From: CAVSRC01 sp963798195
GTDB lineage: Bacteria; Pseudomonadota; Alphaproteobacteria; Rhizobiales; Kaistiaceae
Length of the DNA stretch: 64,000 nucleotides
Direction of reading: 5' to 3'
NCBI GenBank assembly: GCA_963798195.1
Contig: CAWCSF010000007.1
Coordinates: forward strand, 81,874-145,873
Shown here: positions 45,538 to 54,472 of the stretch, piece by piece
Layout: each line of letters starts with the position of its first letter
Position numbering within the stretch: position 1 is the stretch's first letter
Translations under genes and position numbers: made by a program
Notes under the pieces: generated by a model
Database searches by the model: none
The model's input: only the letters and a program-made list of their open reading frames with translations
Told to the model about the DNA's origin: nothing

Positions 45538-47091
45538 ATGAAGACCGTTTTCGTACTCTTCGATTCGCTGAACCGCCACATGCTCGGCCCCTACGGCGGC
45601 ACGCGCATCCCGACGCCGAATTTCGACCGGCTGGCGGCGCGCTCGGTCGCCTTCGACCGCCACTATGTCGGCAGCCTGCCCTGCATGCCGGCCCGGCGCG
45701 ACATGCTCACCGGCCGGCTGACATTCCTGCACCGCAGCTGGGGCCCGCTCGAGCCGTTCGACAACGCCTTTCCCGAGCTGCTCTACAAGGCCGGCGTCTA
45801 CAGCCACCTGGTCACCGACCACTATCATTATTGGGAGGACGGCGGCGCCACCTACCACAACCGCTACAACTCCTACGAGTTCGTGCGCGGGCAGGAGGGC
45901 GATGCGTGGAAGGCGATGGTGCAGCCGCATTGGGAGCGGCTGCGCGAGATGTACCACGCGCGGCAGTTCGACACCGCGCAGCGCAGCTACTTCCGCCACA
46001 ACATCGTCAACCGCGAATTCATCAGGGACGAATCCGAGTTTCCCTCGGTCAAGGTCTTCGCCCACGGGATGGATTTCATCGAGCAAAACCGCAATGCCGA
46101 CAACTGGTTACTGCAGATCGAGACCTTCGATCCGCACGAGCCGTTCTACGCTCCGGCGCGCTTCAAGAAGGCCTTCGAGACCGGATGGAACGGGCCGATC
46201 CGCGACTGGCCGCGCTACGGACGTGTCGATGAATTGCCGGCGGAATGCGAGGAACTGCGGGCCAACTACTATGCCGTCGTGTCGTTGTGCGACTTTCTGC
46301 TGGGCCAGCTGCTCGACGATTTCGACCGCCACGACATGTGGAAGGATACCGCGCTGGTCGTCACCACCGACCATGGCTTCCTGCTCGGCGAGCACGATTT
46401 CTGGGCCAAGAACCGGATGAACATGTACGAGGAGATCGTGCATATCCCGCTCTTCGTGCACGATCCGCGCGCCGCCAACCTCGCCGGCACGCGCTCCGCC
46501 GCATTGACCCAGTCGATCGACCTCGCGCCGACCTTCCTCGATCTCTTCGGCGTCGAACCGCCGAAGGAATCGGAAGGCTACTCGCTGCTGAAGACGCGAA
46601 CGGGTAAGGCGGTCCGCGATGCGGCGATCTTCGGCTACTTCGGCGGCGCGGTGAATGTCACGGACGGCCGCTACACCTATCACCGGTTCCCGGCCGACCT
46701 GCGCAAGCAGGAGATCTACCAGTACACCGTGATGCCGACGCACATTTATGACCTGTTCTCGACCGAGGAGCTTTCCGCGGCCAGCCTCTCGGACGGTTTT
46801 CCGTTCACCAAGGGCGTGAAGCTCCTCAAGGTGCCGGTCACCGAGCGCTCGCCGATGTTCAACAACTACGGCCCCGGCGCGCTGCTCGAGGATGAAACCC
46901 GCCTCTACGACCTGACAAACGATCCGGGGCAGGAGAAGCCGCTCGCGGACGCGGCCGTCGAGACCCGCATGGTCAAGCTGATGACCGCTCTCATGCGCGC
47001 CAACGAGGCCCCGCCGGAGGCTTTCGCGCGGCTCGGCATCACGCCCGACGGCGCGCGGCTCGCAGGCGCCCCGGCAAAGACGGTGGCGTGA
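45538..47091 (+). CDS. Type I sulfatase (formylglycine-dependent)
   Basis: A 517-residue sulfatase of the alkaline-phosphatase superfamily. The active-site signature is CMPARRDMLTGR (Cys49 in CxPxR, to be converted to formylglycine). The metal ligands are in FDSLNRHMLGPYGG at the N-terminus and TTDHGFLLGEHDFWAKN in the middle, and WLLQIETFDPHEPF fits the arylsulfatase/choline-sulfatase group. There is no signal peptide, which points to a cytoplasmic enzyme acting on an imported sulfated compound. The sugar importer upstream and the DUF4432 protein downstream (GTG one base after the stop) agree with a sulfated-sugar pathway. The substrate is not proven. Confidence 0.9.
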   Translation: MKTVFVLFDSLNRHMLGPYGGTRIPTPNFDRLAARSVAFDRHYVGSLPCMPARRDMLTGRLTFLHRSWGPLEPFDNAFPELLYKAGVYSHLVTDHYHYWEDGGATYHNRYNSYEFVRGQEGDAWKAMVQPHWERLREMYHARQFDTAQRSYFRHNIVNREFIRDESEFPSVKVFAHGMDFIEQNRNADNWLLQIETFDPHEPFYAPARFKKAFETGWNGPIRDWPRYGRVDELPAECEELRANYYAVVSLCDFLLGQLLDDFDRHDMWKDTALVVTTDHGFLLGEHDFWAKNRMNMYEEIVHIPLFVHDPRAANLAGTRSAALTQSIDLAPTFLDLFGVEPPKESEGYSLLKTRTGKAVRDAAIFGYFGGAVNVTDGRYTYHRFPADLRKQEIYQYTVMPTHIYDLFSTEELSAASLSDGFPFTKGVKLLKVPVTERSPMFNNYGPGALLEDETRLYDLTNDPGQEKPLADAAVETRMVKLMTALMRANEAPPEAFARLGITPDGARLAGAPAKTVA

Positions 47092-48085
47092 GTGCAGGCC
47101 ACGCTCGCCCCGCAGGTCGGCGACCTCAGGCAGGTCGCCAGCGTCCGGCGCATCGTCCTCGATGACGGCGCCGAGCGGGGCGTGCGCGCGCTGGCGTTTT
47201 CGACCGGCGGTGGGCTGGATTTCTGGGTTCTGTCGGATCGCAGCCTCGATATCGGCCCACTCTGGTGGCGCGGGGCGCAACTAGCCTGGCAGGCGCCGGA
47301 CGGCTTCCGCAGCCCGGCGCTGACCGACCTCGACAGCGAGGACGGGCAGGGGTTCAACCGCGCCTTCTCCGGCTTCCTTGTCACCTGCGGTCTCGATCAC
47401 ATCCGCCAGCCGGCAAACGGCCGCCCCTTGCATGGGCGGCTGCCATTCTCGCCGGCGCGCGTCACGGCTTATGGCGAGGATTGGTCCGCCGCCGAGCCGG
47501 TGCTCTTCTGCGAGGGCGAGGTGACCCAGGCGCGCATTGGCGGCGAAGCGTTGCGCCTGCGCCGTCGCATCGAAGCGCCCATCGGCGGCGCCGTCATCCG
47601 CATCCGCGACGAAGTCGAGAACCTCGGGGCGGCCGCGTGGCCGCAGGCCATGCTCTATCACTTCAACCTCGGCTATCCCGCGGTCATGTCCGGCAGCTCC
47701 GTCCGCCTCGACGATGAAATCGTGCTGGGTCCGCTGGCGATGCCGTCGAATGCCGAGCCCGCCGAGGCCGTGACCTTGCCGGCCGCCAATGGTCGGACGA
47801 CGGCGGTCGTCTCCACGCCGATAGACGGAGCGAAGTCGCTCTCCGTTTCGTTTTCCTTCGACACCAGGACGCTGCCCTTCATCCAGTTGTGGCAGGACCT
47901 CCGCCCGCGCAGCCGGCATTCTTGCTATCGAGCCGTGCACCAGCGCGCGCAACGGAAATGGCCGCAGTGGGCCGGAGCAAACCATCCAGCCGGGCGAGCG
48001 GCGCGCATACGCCGTGGACGTGGTGCTAGCCGGCGAAGCCACGGCCTTCAACAGAGTATCCAACGGGCAAGCAGTACCAGCATGA
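47092..48085 (+). CDS. DUF4432 protein, aldose-1-epimerase-like, one apparent frameshift
   Basis: About 330 residues after repair, starting at a GTG right after the sulfatase stop. Sequence features are typical of DUF4432, a galactose-mutarotase-like beta fold (LDFWVLSDRSLDIG, QGFNRAFSGFLVTCGLDHIRQP, LPLHGRLPF-like HGRLPFSPARV, LYHFNLGYPAV, LPFIQLWQDLRPR). The conserved His and Glu are consistent with a sugar-binding or mutarotase role. The frame breaks near 47910 and resumes AGILAIEPCTSARNGNG, after which the frame reaches a stop at 48085. The chemistry is unknown for this family, but its position after the sulfatase fits sugar processing. Confidence 0.75.
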
Positions 48086-48295
48086 AGGCGCACCCGCATT
48101 CAGAGCATGACGGAAGCGATGGGCTTCGGCACGTCGTGACGGGAATCGTCACCTGGCTCACGTCACTCGCGACGAGCCCTCACAAAATCGCTGAAGCGCC
48201 CCGACGCATACCATCCCGAGCATCACTATATGCGCGGGCCTGGCCCCAAGGCTCAGTCGAAAGGCGGCGACCGCGCCAAGCCGGACGCTCCCTAG
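48082..48295 (+). CDS. Small hypothetical protein (about 70 residues), one apparent frameshift
   Basis: An ATG overlapping the DUF4432 stop (ATGA) opens a short frame rich in His and Gly at first (MKAHPHSEHDG), then GIVTWLTSLATSPHK. If one A of an AAAA run near 48187 is removed, the frame continues as SLKRPDAYHPEHHYMRGPG and ends at the TAG at 48293. The same net +1 type of break affects the neighbouring genes, which is the main reason to believe it. No family is recognised. From 48,296 to 48,392 nothing is seen. Confidence 0.35.
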
Positions 48296-48392
48296 TCAGC
48301 ATCCGGTTTACGCCCCGCCGCGCGTCCCGCTACATTGGTGAGGCGCATGCGAAGTGACCATTTCTTGACGCGCGCGGTCGGAGTCTGGCCTC

Positions 48393-49545
48393 TTGAGATT
48401 AATATCCGCTTTTGCTCTCGCCGCCCTGCTGACCATGGCCGCAATCACGAACAGTTCTGCCGCCGAGGCGCCGGTCACGATCGGCGCCATGTTCAATCTG
48501 ACCGGCGGCCAGCAGGACCTGGACATTCCGTCCTCGCAGGGGGCGCGCCTCGCGGTCGACCTGGCCAACGCCAAAGGCGGCATCCTTGGGCGACAGGTGA
48601 ACATGGTCCTCGTCGATGGCCAGACGGACCCTGCCGTCATCGCACAGGAAGCAGCAGACCTCTTCGGCAAGGAGCCGGCGATCGTTGGCGCCATTGGATT
48701 CTCCGATACCGACATGGTGCTGGCTGCCGCGCCGGTTGCGGCAGAAAACAACCGCGTCTTCCTGACCTCCGGCGCAACGTCTCCGCTGCTGCCGCAGCAG
48801 GTCCCGGACTACCTGTTTCTTGCGTGCTTCGGCGATAACGTGCAGGCGGCGGCGGGCGCCGAATGGGCCTACGATTCACTGAAGGCCCGCACGGTCGCGG
48901 TGCTCTTCAAACAGGAGAGCGCCTACGCGCGGCTGCTGCACGGATATTTCGAGACGCGCTTCAAGGAGCTGGGCGGCGAGGTTCTGGCTGTCGTGCCCTA
49001 CACGCTGGGAGACTTCGCCGAGAAGGCGAAGAGCCTCCCGAAAGCCGACCTCATTTATCTCTCGGCGCAGCCGGACGACGTCGCCACCGCCGTCCCGGCG
49101 CTGCGCGAGGCAGGCTTCGGAGACGCCGATCCTCGGCGGCGATGGCCTCGATATCGGTGCGGCCTGGGCTGATGTCGCGCATGCCAGCGGCGTCTATTTC
49201 ACGACGCACACTTATCTCGGCGCCGACAATCCGGATCCGACGGTCAAGGCTTTTCTGGCCGCTTTCGCCAAGGCCAATCCCGGCACGCAGCCGGATGCTT
49301 TCACGGCGCTGGGCTATGACGCGGCAAACCTGCTGATGGCCGCGATCGCATCTGCCGGAAGCACCGACCCGGAGGCCGTCCGCAAGGCTTTGGCCAGCAC
49401 GAAGGATTTCGCCGGCGTCACGGGCAGGATCAGCTTTGCCGGCGGTGGCCGGATCCCCGTGAAGACAGTGACCATCATGGCGGTCGACGACGGTCAGACG
49501 AAGTTCGAAGCCAGCACGCTGCCGAAACAGGTGCCGCCGCCGTAA
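48393..49545 (+). CDS. Liv-type periplasmic binding protein without its own transporter, one apparent frameshift
   Basis: About 384 residues after repair, starting at TTG, with a Sec signal peptide (LISAFALAALLTMAAITNSSAA). The Peripla_BP_6 fold shows VTIGAMFNLTGGQQDLDIPSSQG, VDLANAKGGILGRQVN, DGQTDPAVIAQEAADLF and FLTSGATSP. The frame breaks near 49125 and resumes PILGGDGLDIGAAWAD. No permease or ATPase genes accompany it. It could use the Liv system at 29-32 kb, or act in sensing. Confidence 0.82.
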
Positions 49546-49548
49546 ATG

Positions 49549-49574
49549 GAAAACGGGCGCCACATGGGCGCCCG
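49549..49574 (-). terminator. Intrinsic terminator of the RraA operon
   Basis: CGGGCGCC at 49554-49561 pairs with its complement at 49567-49574 around a five-base loop. On the minus strand the stem is followed by TTTTCC. It lies about 30 bases after the RraA stop and fits a Rho-independent terminator of the minus-strand genes. Confidence 0.65.
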
Positions 49575-49602
49575 CCTGCGGATGGAATTGCTGGCCGTCC
49601 GC

Positions 49603-50409
49603 CTATTTGGACTTCTTCTTGGCCTTCTTCTTCTGCGTCTTGCCCTTCTGCGCCTTCACCCAGGCCTCGTATTCCGGGCGGGCGTCGGCGTGCAGCGGGT
49701 AGTAGCGGCGGAGATCGCCGCCCTTGAACAATTGCTCACGCGAGAACACCTCCCAATCGTGATGCTCGGAGGCGTGGGCGATCATCTCCTCGGCCATCGA
49801 GACCGGCACCACGACGGCGCCGTCATCGTCGGCGACCATGATGTCGCCTGGCATCACCGTGACGCCGCCGCAGGCGATCGGGGTATTCACGGCAAACGGC
49901 ATGAGATCGGTCTGCGTATGGAAATTCGGCGTGAAGCCGCGCACCCAGATGCCAAGATCGAGCCGCTTGATGTTGGGATAGTCGCGCAGGCAGCCATCGA
50001 CCACCACACCGGCGCCGCCCTTGCCCTTGAAGTACGTGAGCATCATGTCGCCGAAGACGCCGCTGGTCATGTCGCCGCGCGCGTCCACGACGACGATATC
50101 GCCCGGCTGTGTGTGATAGAGCACATGACGGTGAAGCTGCTTCTCCGGATCGGTGTACTCGTCCTCGCCGTAGAGATCCTCGCGCTTGGGCATGAATTGC
50201 AGCGTCAGGGCGGGGCCGGCGATGGCCTTGCCGGGACTGCGCGCCACCGGGCCGACCATGAACGCGTTGCGCACGCCCATTCTGGAGAGCGTGCTGCTGG
50301 CGTTTGCCGAGCCGATTTCGCGGATTGCATCCACCCATTTCTTGGGCGGGCGCTTGATGTCGTTTGTCTTGATCACGGGTGCGTTTCCCTGGGGCTTGAG
50401 ATTTCTCAT
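49603..50409 (-). CDS. RraA-like protein (4-hydroxy-4-methyl-2-oxoglutarate aldolase-type)
   Basis: A 268-residue member of the RraA/HMG aldolase family. The central motif is GVVVDGCLRDYPNI (Gly-x-x-x-Asp-Gly-x-x-Arg-Asp), preceded by PGDIVVVDARGDMTSGVFGDMM, and MPGDIMVADDDGAVVVPV near the C-terminus. In true aldolases these residues bind Mg and pyruvate. An N-terminal extension (KRPPKKWVDAIREIGSANASSTLSRMG) and a Lys-rich tail (KGKTQKKKAKKKSK) are unusual additions. It probably cleaves a 2-oxo-3-deoxy or 4-hydroxy-2-oxo acid made by the adjoining enolase-superfamily enzyme, which ends eight bases before its start. Confidence 0.8.
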   Translation of the reverse strand: MRNLKPQGNAPVIKTNDIKRPPKKWVDAIREIGSANASSTLSRMGVRNAFMVGPVARSPGKAIAGPALTLQFMPKREDLYGEDEYTDPEKQLHRHVLYHTQPGDIVVVDARGDMTSGVFGDMMLTYFKGKGGAGVVVDGCLRDYPNIKRLDLGIWVRGFTPNFHTQTDLMPFAVNTPIACGGVTVMPGDIMVADDDGAVVVPVSMAEEMIAHASEHHDWEVFSREQLFKGGDLRRYYPLHADARPEYEAWVKAQKGKTQKKKAKKKSK

Positions 50410-50417
50410 CGCGCGGT

Positions 50418-51614
50418 TCAGTCGAAGAAATCCGCGTCTTCCTCCTTGAGGTACTTCTTCGCCTTTTCGGGAATGAGGTCGACACCCATGCCCGGCCGGT
50501 CCCACACCTCGATCTGGCCATTCTTGACGATCGGGTTGGGCAAGCCCTCGACAATATCGTACCACCAACTCGGATCGCCGATCGGATATTCGAAAGCGAT
50601 GAAGTTGAGTGGCATCGTCGCAGATACCTGAACCAGCGCCGCAAGACCCAGAAGGCCGTTGCCGGTGCCGTGCGGCGCCATCAGGATGCCGTGCAGGTTG
50701 GCGTACTCGGCGATCCACTTGATTTCGGCGAGGCCGCCCACGTCGGCCGGGTCCGGCCCGACGATATTGACCGCGTGGCTCTCGATCAGCGCCTTGAAGT
50801 TCTGCCGCAGGTAGATCTGCTCGCCGGTGTGGATCGGCGTCGAGGTGGCGCGCGTGACCTCGCGGATGACGTCCGGATTGACGTACGGCACGTAGTCGCC
50901 GGTGATCAGGTCCTCGAGCCACATGATGTTGAGATGCTCGACCGCACGGGCGAAGCGGATCGCGTCAGGCACCGTCCAGCCCGGACCGCAATCCAGCGCA
51001 AGACCAACTTCGTCGCCAAGCACCTCTTTCATCGCTTCGACACAGGCGATGATGTGCTTCATGCCCTTCTCGGTCAGCAGGCCGGAATCGAGCGCGCCGT
51101 GGTAGGGGCTGCGATCGGGCTCGCCGTAATACATGTTCGGAATTTCGCGCTTCATGCCGCTGTGAAAGCCGATGCCCTGCTTGACGAAACTGAAGCCCTC
51201 CTTGAGGTTCTTCATGCGCTTGGCGTCTTCGGCGAAGTCTTCCGGATTGTGCGCCTTGAAGGGCACGCGAATGGCGCCGTTGTAGCAGCGGACTTTGTCG
51301 CGCACCTTGCCGCCGAGCAGCTTGTAGACCGGCACGCCCGCCGCCTTTCCGGCCACGTCCCACAGCGCGTGCTCGATGATGCTCACCGCCGCGCCCCATG
51401 GCTTGAACGCGCCACGCTGGCGAATGCGCATCATGCAACGCTCGACATCGGTCGGGTCCATCCCGATCAGGCCTTCGCGGAAATGCAGGACGAACGGCTT
51501 GAGGTACGGCTTGTACTGCTCGGCCTCGCCGTATCCGCTGATGCCCTCGTCGGTCACGATCCGCACGATCGGGTTCTTGCCGATGATGGCGCACTTTACG
51601 TCTATGATCTTCAA
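50418..51614 (-). CDS. Enolase-superfamily enzyme (mandelate racemase-like)
   Basis: A protein of about 398 residues. N-terminal IIDVKCAIIGKNPIVRIVTDEG and the barrel motifs VSIIEHALWDVAGKAAGVPVYKLLGG, LALDCGPGW (Asp), MWLEDLITGD (Glu), PIHTGEQIYL (Glu) and APHGTGNG (His) place it in the MR/MLE group. It closely resembles the gene at 60360 in its C-terminal half (WWYDIVEGLPNPIVKNGQIEVWDRPG). The TTG at 51614 has GGGGGAA upstream and gives the family's usual N-terminus. The ATG at 51647 is an alternative. The stop lies eight bases before the RraA start, which suggests a dehydratase-aldolase pair. Confidence 0.83.
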   Translation of the reverse strand: MKIIDVKCAIIGKNPIVRIVTDEGISGYGEAEQYKPYLKPFVLHFREGLIGMDPTDVERCMMRIRQRGAFKPWGAAVSIIEHALWDVAGKAAGVPVYKLLGGKVRDKVRCYNGAIRVPFKAHNPEDFAEDAKRMKNLKEGFSFVKQGIGFHSGMKREIPNMYYGEPDRSPYHGALDSGLLTEKGMKHIIACVEAMKEVLGDEVGLALDCGPGWTVPDAIRFARAVEHLNIMWLEDLITGDYVPYVNPDVIREVTRATSTPIHTGEQIYLRQNFKALIESHAVNIVGPDPADVGGLAEIKWIAEYANLHGILMAPHGTGNGLLGLAALVQVSATMPLNFIAFEYPIGDPSWWYDIVEGLPNPIVKNGQIEVWDRPGMGVDLIPEKAKKYLKEEDADFFD

Positions 51615-51782
51615 CGGATTCCCCCGGGGAGATACGCCGCGGTTCATGCCGCAGCTTCTTCTGTTTTTAGTACCGGTTCACTTCCTCTTCCACATCTTTG
51701 GCGCCTGTGGCGCGCGCATGTGCACGATCAGATGGTCGGGAAGGGCGGCCTACCTGGAGACCTTTTGATTTCCTGGGCCAAG

Positions 51783-51805
51783 GGGCGGCGCGGGAAGCGC
51801 CGCCC
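51783..51805 (-). terminator. Hairpin downstream of the galactonate-dehydratase-like gene
   Basis: GGGCGGCGC at 51783-51791 pairs perfectly with its complement at 51797-51805 around a five-base loop, 17 bases after the stop at 51822. The following bases on the minus strand contain few T residues, so termination may be partial. Confidence 0.45.
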
Positions 51806-51821
51806 GCCGTGGTTGGCCGCG

Positions 51822-52997
51822 TCAGTCGCCGTAGCCCTCGACGACGTTGTCGCGCAGCACGTCGACATTCATCGTGATGCCGAGGCCCGGCTCCTTGGTC
51901 AGCTTCAGCGATCCGCCTGAATTGTCGAGCGGCTTGTCGAGGTACATGTCGTAGCGGCTGAGGTCGTAGCGGCTGGTTTCGACGCGGTAGAAGTTTGGCA
52001 CCGTCATCATCACCTGCGCGCCGGCAACCACGTTGATCGGGCCGCTGGCGTCATGGGGCGAAATTGGCACGTAATACGCCTCGGCCATCGTCGCGATCTT
52101 CTTCAATTCCGAAATGCCGCCTGTCCAGGTGACGTCCGGCATGATGAAATCCGCCAGTTCCTTCTCGAGGATCGGGACGAACTCCCAGCGCGTGTGCAGC
52201 CGTTCGCCGACGCTGATCGAGGCGTTGACGCGCTCGCGCACCTGACGAAGCGCATGGTAGCTTTCCACCGGCACCGGCTCCTCGAACCAGTCGATCTGGC
52301 CCGCCTCCTCCAGCGATTTGCACAGGCGGATGGCTGTCGGCACGTCAAAACGACCATGGGCGTCGATGAGGATCTCGACCTCCTTGCCCGCGGTCGCGCG
52401 GATGAGTTCGGTCAGCTCGGCACCCTGCCGCTCGCCCTTCTTGCTGAGATAGCCGTCAAGATAGCCGTGGCGGAAGCCGACGGTCCCCTCGTAGTGCGGG
52501 AAGGGGTCGAACTTGATGCCGCTGTGGCCGGAAGCGACGATCGTGCTGATGACTTCCACGACATTCGCCTTGTTCACCTCGCCGTCTTCGTCGAAGAACT
52601 TGCTCTGGTCGGGGTGCGTGTACAGCAGGATATCGTCCCGCACCTTGCCGCCAAGCAGTTCGTAGATCGGCACGCCGAGCACTTTGCCGCGGATATCCCA
52701 AAGCGCGATGTCGATGGCGCTCACGGCGTGCGAACTGGCCCCGCGGCTGCCCATGTATGTGAAAGAGCGGAATATCTTGTGCCAGATGTATTCGATCTGG
52801 CTGGGGTCGTCGCCCACGATGCTGCCATTGAGCTGCTGGAGGATGGCGGCGACGGCGCGGTTGGCGGCTTTCGTCGTCGTCGTGATTTCGCCCCAGCCGT
52901 TGATTCCGGCGTCCGTGCGCACCTCGACGAACAGATATTCTCCCCACGATCCCGTGTTGACCTTGATCAGCCAAGGGATGATTTTCGTGATCTTCAA
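51822..52997 (-). CDS. D-galactonate dehydratase-like enolase-superfamily enzyme
   Basis: A 391-residue enzyme. The DgoD-type pattern is clear: IDAHGRFD (Asp212 and His214), WFEEPVP (Glu239), VGERLHTRWEF (Glu265, with the Arg-x-x-Phe element of galactonate dehydratase) and PHDASGP (His315). These residues bind Mg and move the proton in aldonate dehydration. The product would be a 2-keto-3-deoxy acid, the substrate of pyruvate-type aldolases such as the RraA-like protein nearby. The exact sugar acid is uncertain, since galactonate, gluconate and arabinonate dehydratases share the motifs. The ATG at 52997 is preceded by AGGAGG. Confidence 0.83.
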   Translation of the reverse strand: MKITKIIPWLIKVNTGSWGEYLFVEVRTDAGINGWGEITTTTKAANRAVAAILQQLNGSIVGDDPSQIEYIWHKIFRSFTYMGSRGASSHAVSAIDIALWDIRGKVLGVPIYELLGGKVRDDILLYTHPDQSKFFDEDGEVNKANVVEVISTIVASGHSGIKFDPFPHYEGTVGFRHGYLDGYLSKKGERQGAELTELIRATAGKEVEILIDAHGRFDVPTAIRLCKSLEEAGQIDWFEEPVPVESYHALRQVRERVNASISVGERLHTRWEFVPILEKELADFIMPDVTWTGGISELKKIATMAEAYYVPISPHDASGPINVVAGAQVMMTVPNFYRVETSRYDLSRYDMYLDKPLDNSGGSLKLTKEPGLGITMNVDVLRDNVVEGYGD

Positions 52998-53154
52998 AAT
53001 GCCCTCCTGTGCGCGGTTTCATACCGCGCTTGTTACCTGATCCAGGAAAGCAATCTGTGCGCCTCAGAGTGCGCCATTTCGCACCCCCGGTGCTCCATCA
53101 AAGTGGCAGATAATATAGCATCGGTCAATTTTCGCATACAGAACCGCGCGGTAG

Positions 53155-53895
53155 TCACGCCTGGTCTGTGGCCGTTTTCAGCCTGCCGTCCAGCCGGTTG
53201 CCGTCAGTCAGGTTGGCGGGCCGGCTCGCGATGATGCGCTCGATCAAGTGCCGGCCCGCATTGGTTACGTGCTCGCTGATGACGGCCTCGGCCGCGCCCT
53301 CGTTCTGCTGCCGGATGACATCGATCAAAAGCCAGTGCTCGTGGCTGACCTGTTCCACCCGCCGGCGGGACATCGGAAAGCGGCGGGCGAGCGCGAACAG
53401 GAGATCGTTATGCCGCTTGGCGATCGCCAGCGCCTCGGTGTTGTAGTGATGGTCGTAGCAGATACCGTGGAAGGTGCGGTTGTGTCCCCACCATTCCAGG
53501 CGGCGGTCGTGCTCGATCGCTTCGTCGTAGGCGCGCTGCGCGGCCTCCAGTGCGAGTAGCTGCGCCTCCGTCCGATGCCGCACAAACCAGCGGATCAGGT
53601 ACGGCTCGAGTTGCGCGCGAATCTCGTGGATATTGCGCAGGAAGGCCTCATCGATCGGACGCACGCTGGCGCCGCGGTTGGGCTTGAAGATGACCACGCC
53701 CTCGCCCTGGAGCTGCTGAAGCGCCTCGCGCACGGGAATGCCGCTGCTGTTGTAGCGCAAGGCGAGTTCGCCGACCTTGAGGCGCGCCCCGGCCTCCAGC
53801 CGTCCCTCGACGATGTCGGCACGGATCAGGTCGCGAAGCCGATTGTAGTTAGTTTGGCTCGGCGTTGCCTTGTCGGCGTGAATGGAAGCGTCCAT
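53155..53895 (-). CDS. GntR-family transcriptional regulator, FCD subfamily
   Basis: A 246-residue regulator. The helix-turn-helix is LRDLIRADIVEGRLEAGARLKVGELALRY and GIPVREALQQLQGEGVV, and the FCD domain has NIHEIRAQLEPYLIR, WWGHNRTFHGICYDHHYN and EHWLLIDVIRQQNEG. The His and Asp residues fit the metal-binding FCD type. It lies divergent to the binding-protein gene at 54473 and upstream of two enolase-superfamily genes on its own strand, so control of acid-sugar uptake and dehydration is likely. The 157-base gap to 52997 has no gene. Confidence 0.87.
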   Translation of the reverse strand: MDASIHADKATPSQTNYNRLRDLIRADIVEGRLEAGARLKVGELALRYNSSGIPVREALQQLQGEGVVIFKPNRGASVRPIDEAFLRNIHEIRAQLEPYLIRWFVRHRTEAQLLALEAAQRAYDEAIEHDRRLEWWGHNRTFHGICYDHHYNTEALAIAKRHNDLLFALARRFPMSRRRVEQVSHEHWLLIDVIRQQNEGAAEAVISEHVTNAGRHLIERIIASRPANLTDGNRLDGRLKTATDQA

Positions 53896-54472
53896 GCTTA
53901 CTCACCGCCTTTGCGTCGGGCGCCCGGTTGGATTCGGCCAGCGCTGCCAGATTGATTGCTAAACGCCCGCAACCCAATGCACCGGGACTGCTGCGACGCT
54001 GACTCTGGCAAAAACTATGAAGTTTGACAAAGAATATATCAATTAGTAGCGTCAACACGACGAACGGAGCATACGCGAAATCGGTCGCGGGAGGCGGATC
54101 AGATTCTCGGAGTGGCCGATCAACTCGGAAGGGGTTCGTTCGCGCCGCGGTGTTTCGCGGAGACGGAAGAAACCCGTTGCATGGGAGCGCCAAGGGAAGA
54201 CTTGTGGCGATGGGGAGGGGATCAGACCGCTGCGTTCCGACTGGCAAGGGAGATAGCGGGCGGCAATAGCCGACCCCGCGGAGCCGGAGCAAAGGTCCTT
54301 CGGAGTCAAACCGGGAGGTCGGACAGCAGGGTTTGGAAGTGCTCCGGATCGCCGTCCGCAGCCGTTGAAACCTCAGACGTCTTCGCCCAAAACACAGGCT
54401 TGCTGACGAATTTGGGCACTGTTACGGTCTCGTAAAAGCATCACAAAATTAATCCTAGGGAGGAATGCCAAA
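53896..54472. promoter_or_regulatory. 577-base divergent leader between GntR and binding-protein genes
   Basis: No convincing gene. Short frames here lack ribosome-binding sites. An AT-rich patch at 54012-54045 (around TTTGACAAAGAATATATCAA) stands out in the GC-rich sequence and includes TTGA-N11-TCAA and TTGAC/GTCAA inverted repeats. These are possible sites for the GntR regulator or a promoter. The binding-protein ATG at 54473 has an AGGGAGGAA site at 54458-54466. The stretch 54060-54400 has nothing I can name. Confidence 0.4.

Noticed and set aside
672..49125. Programmed ribosomal frameshifting or true pseudogenes as the cause of the broken frames
   Set aside because: The breaks lack a common slippery heptamer, hit unrelated housekeeping-like and transport genes, and all have the same +1 sense. 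Sequencing insertions explain this better.
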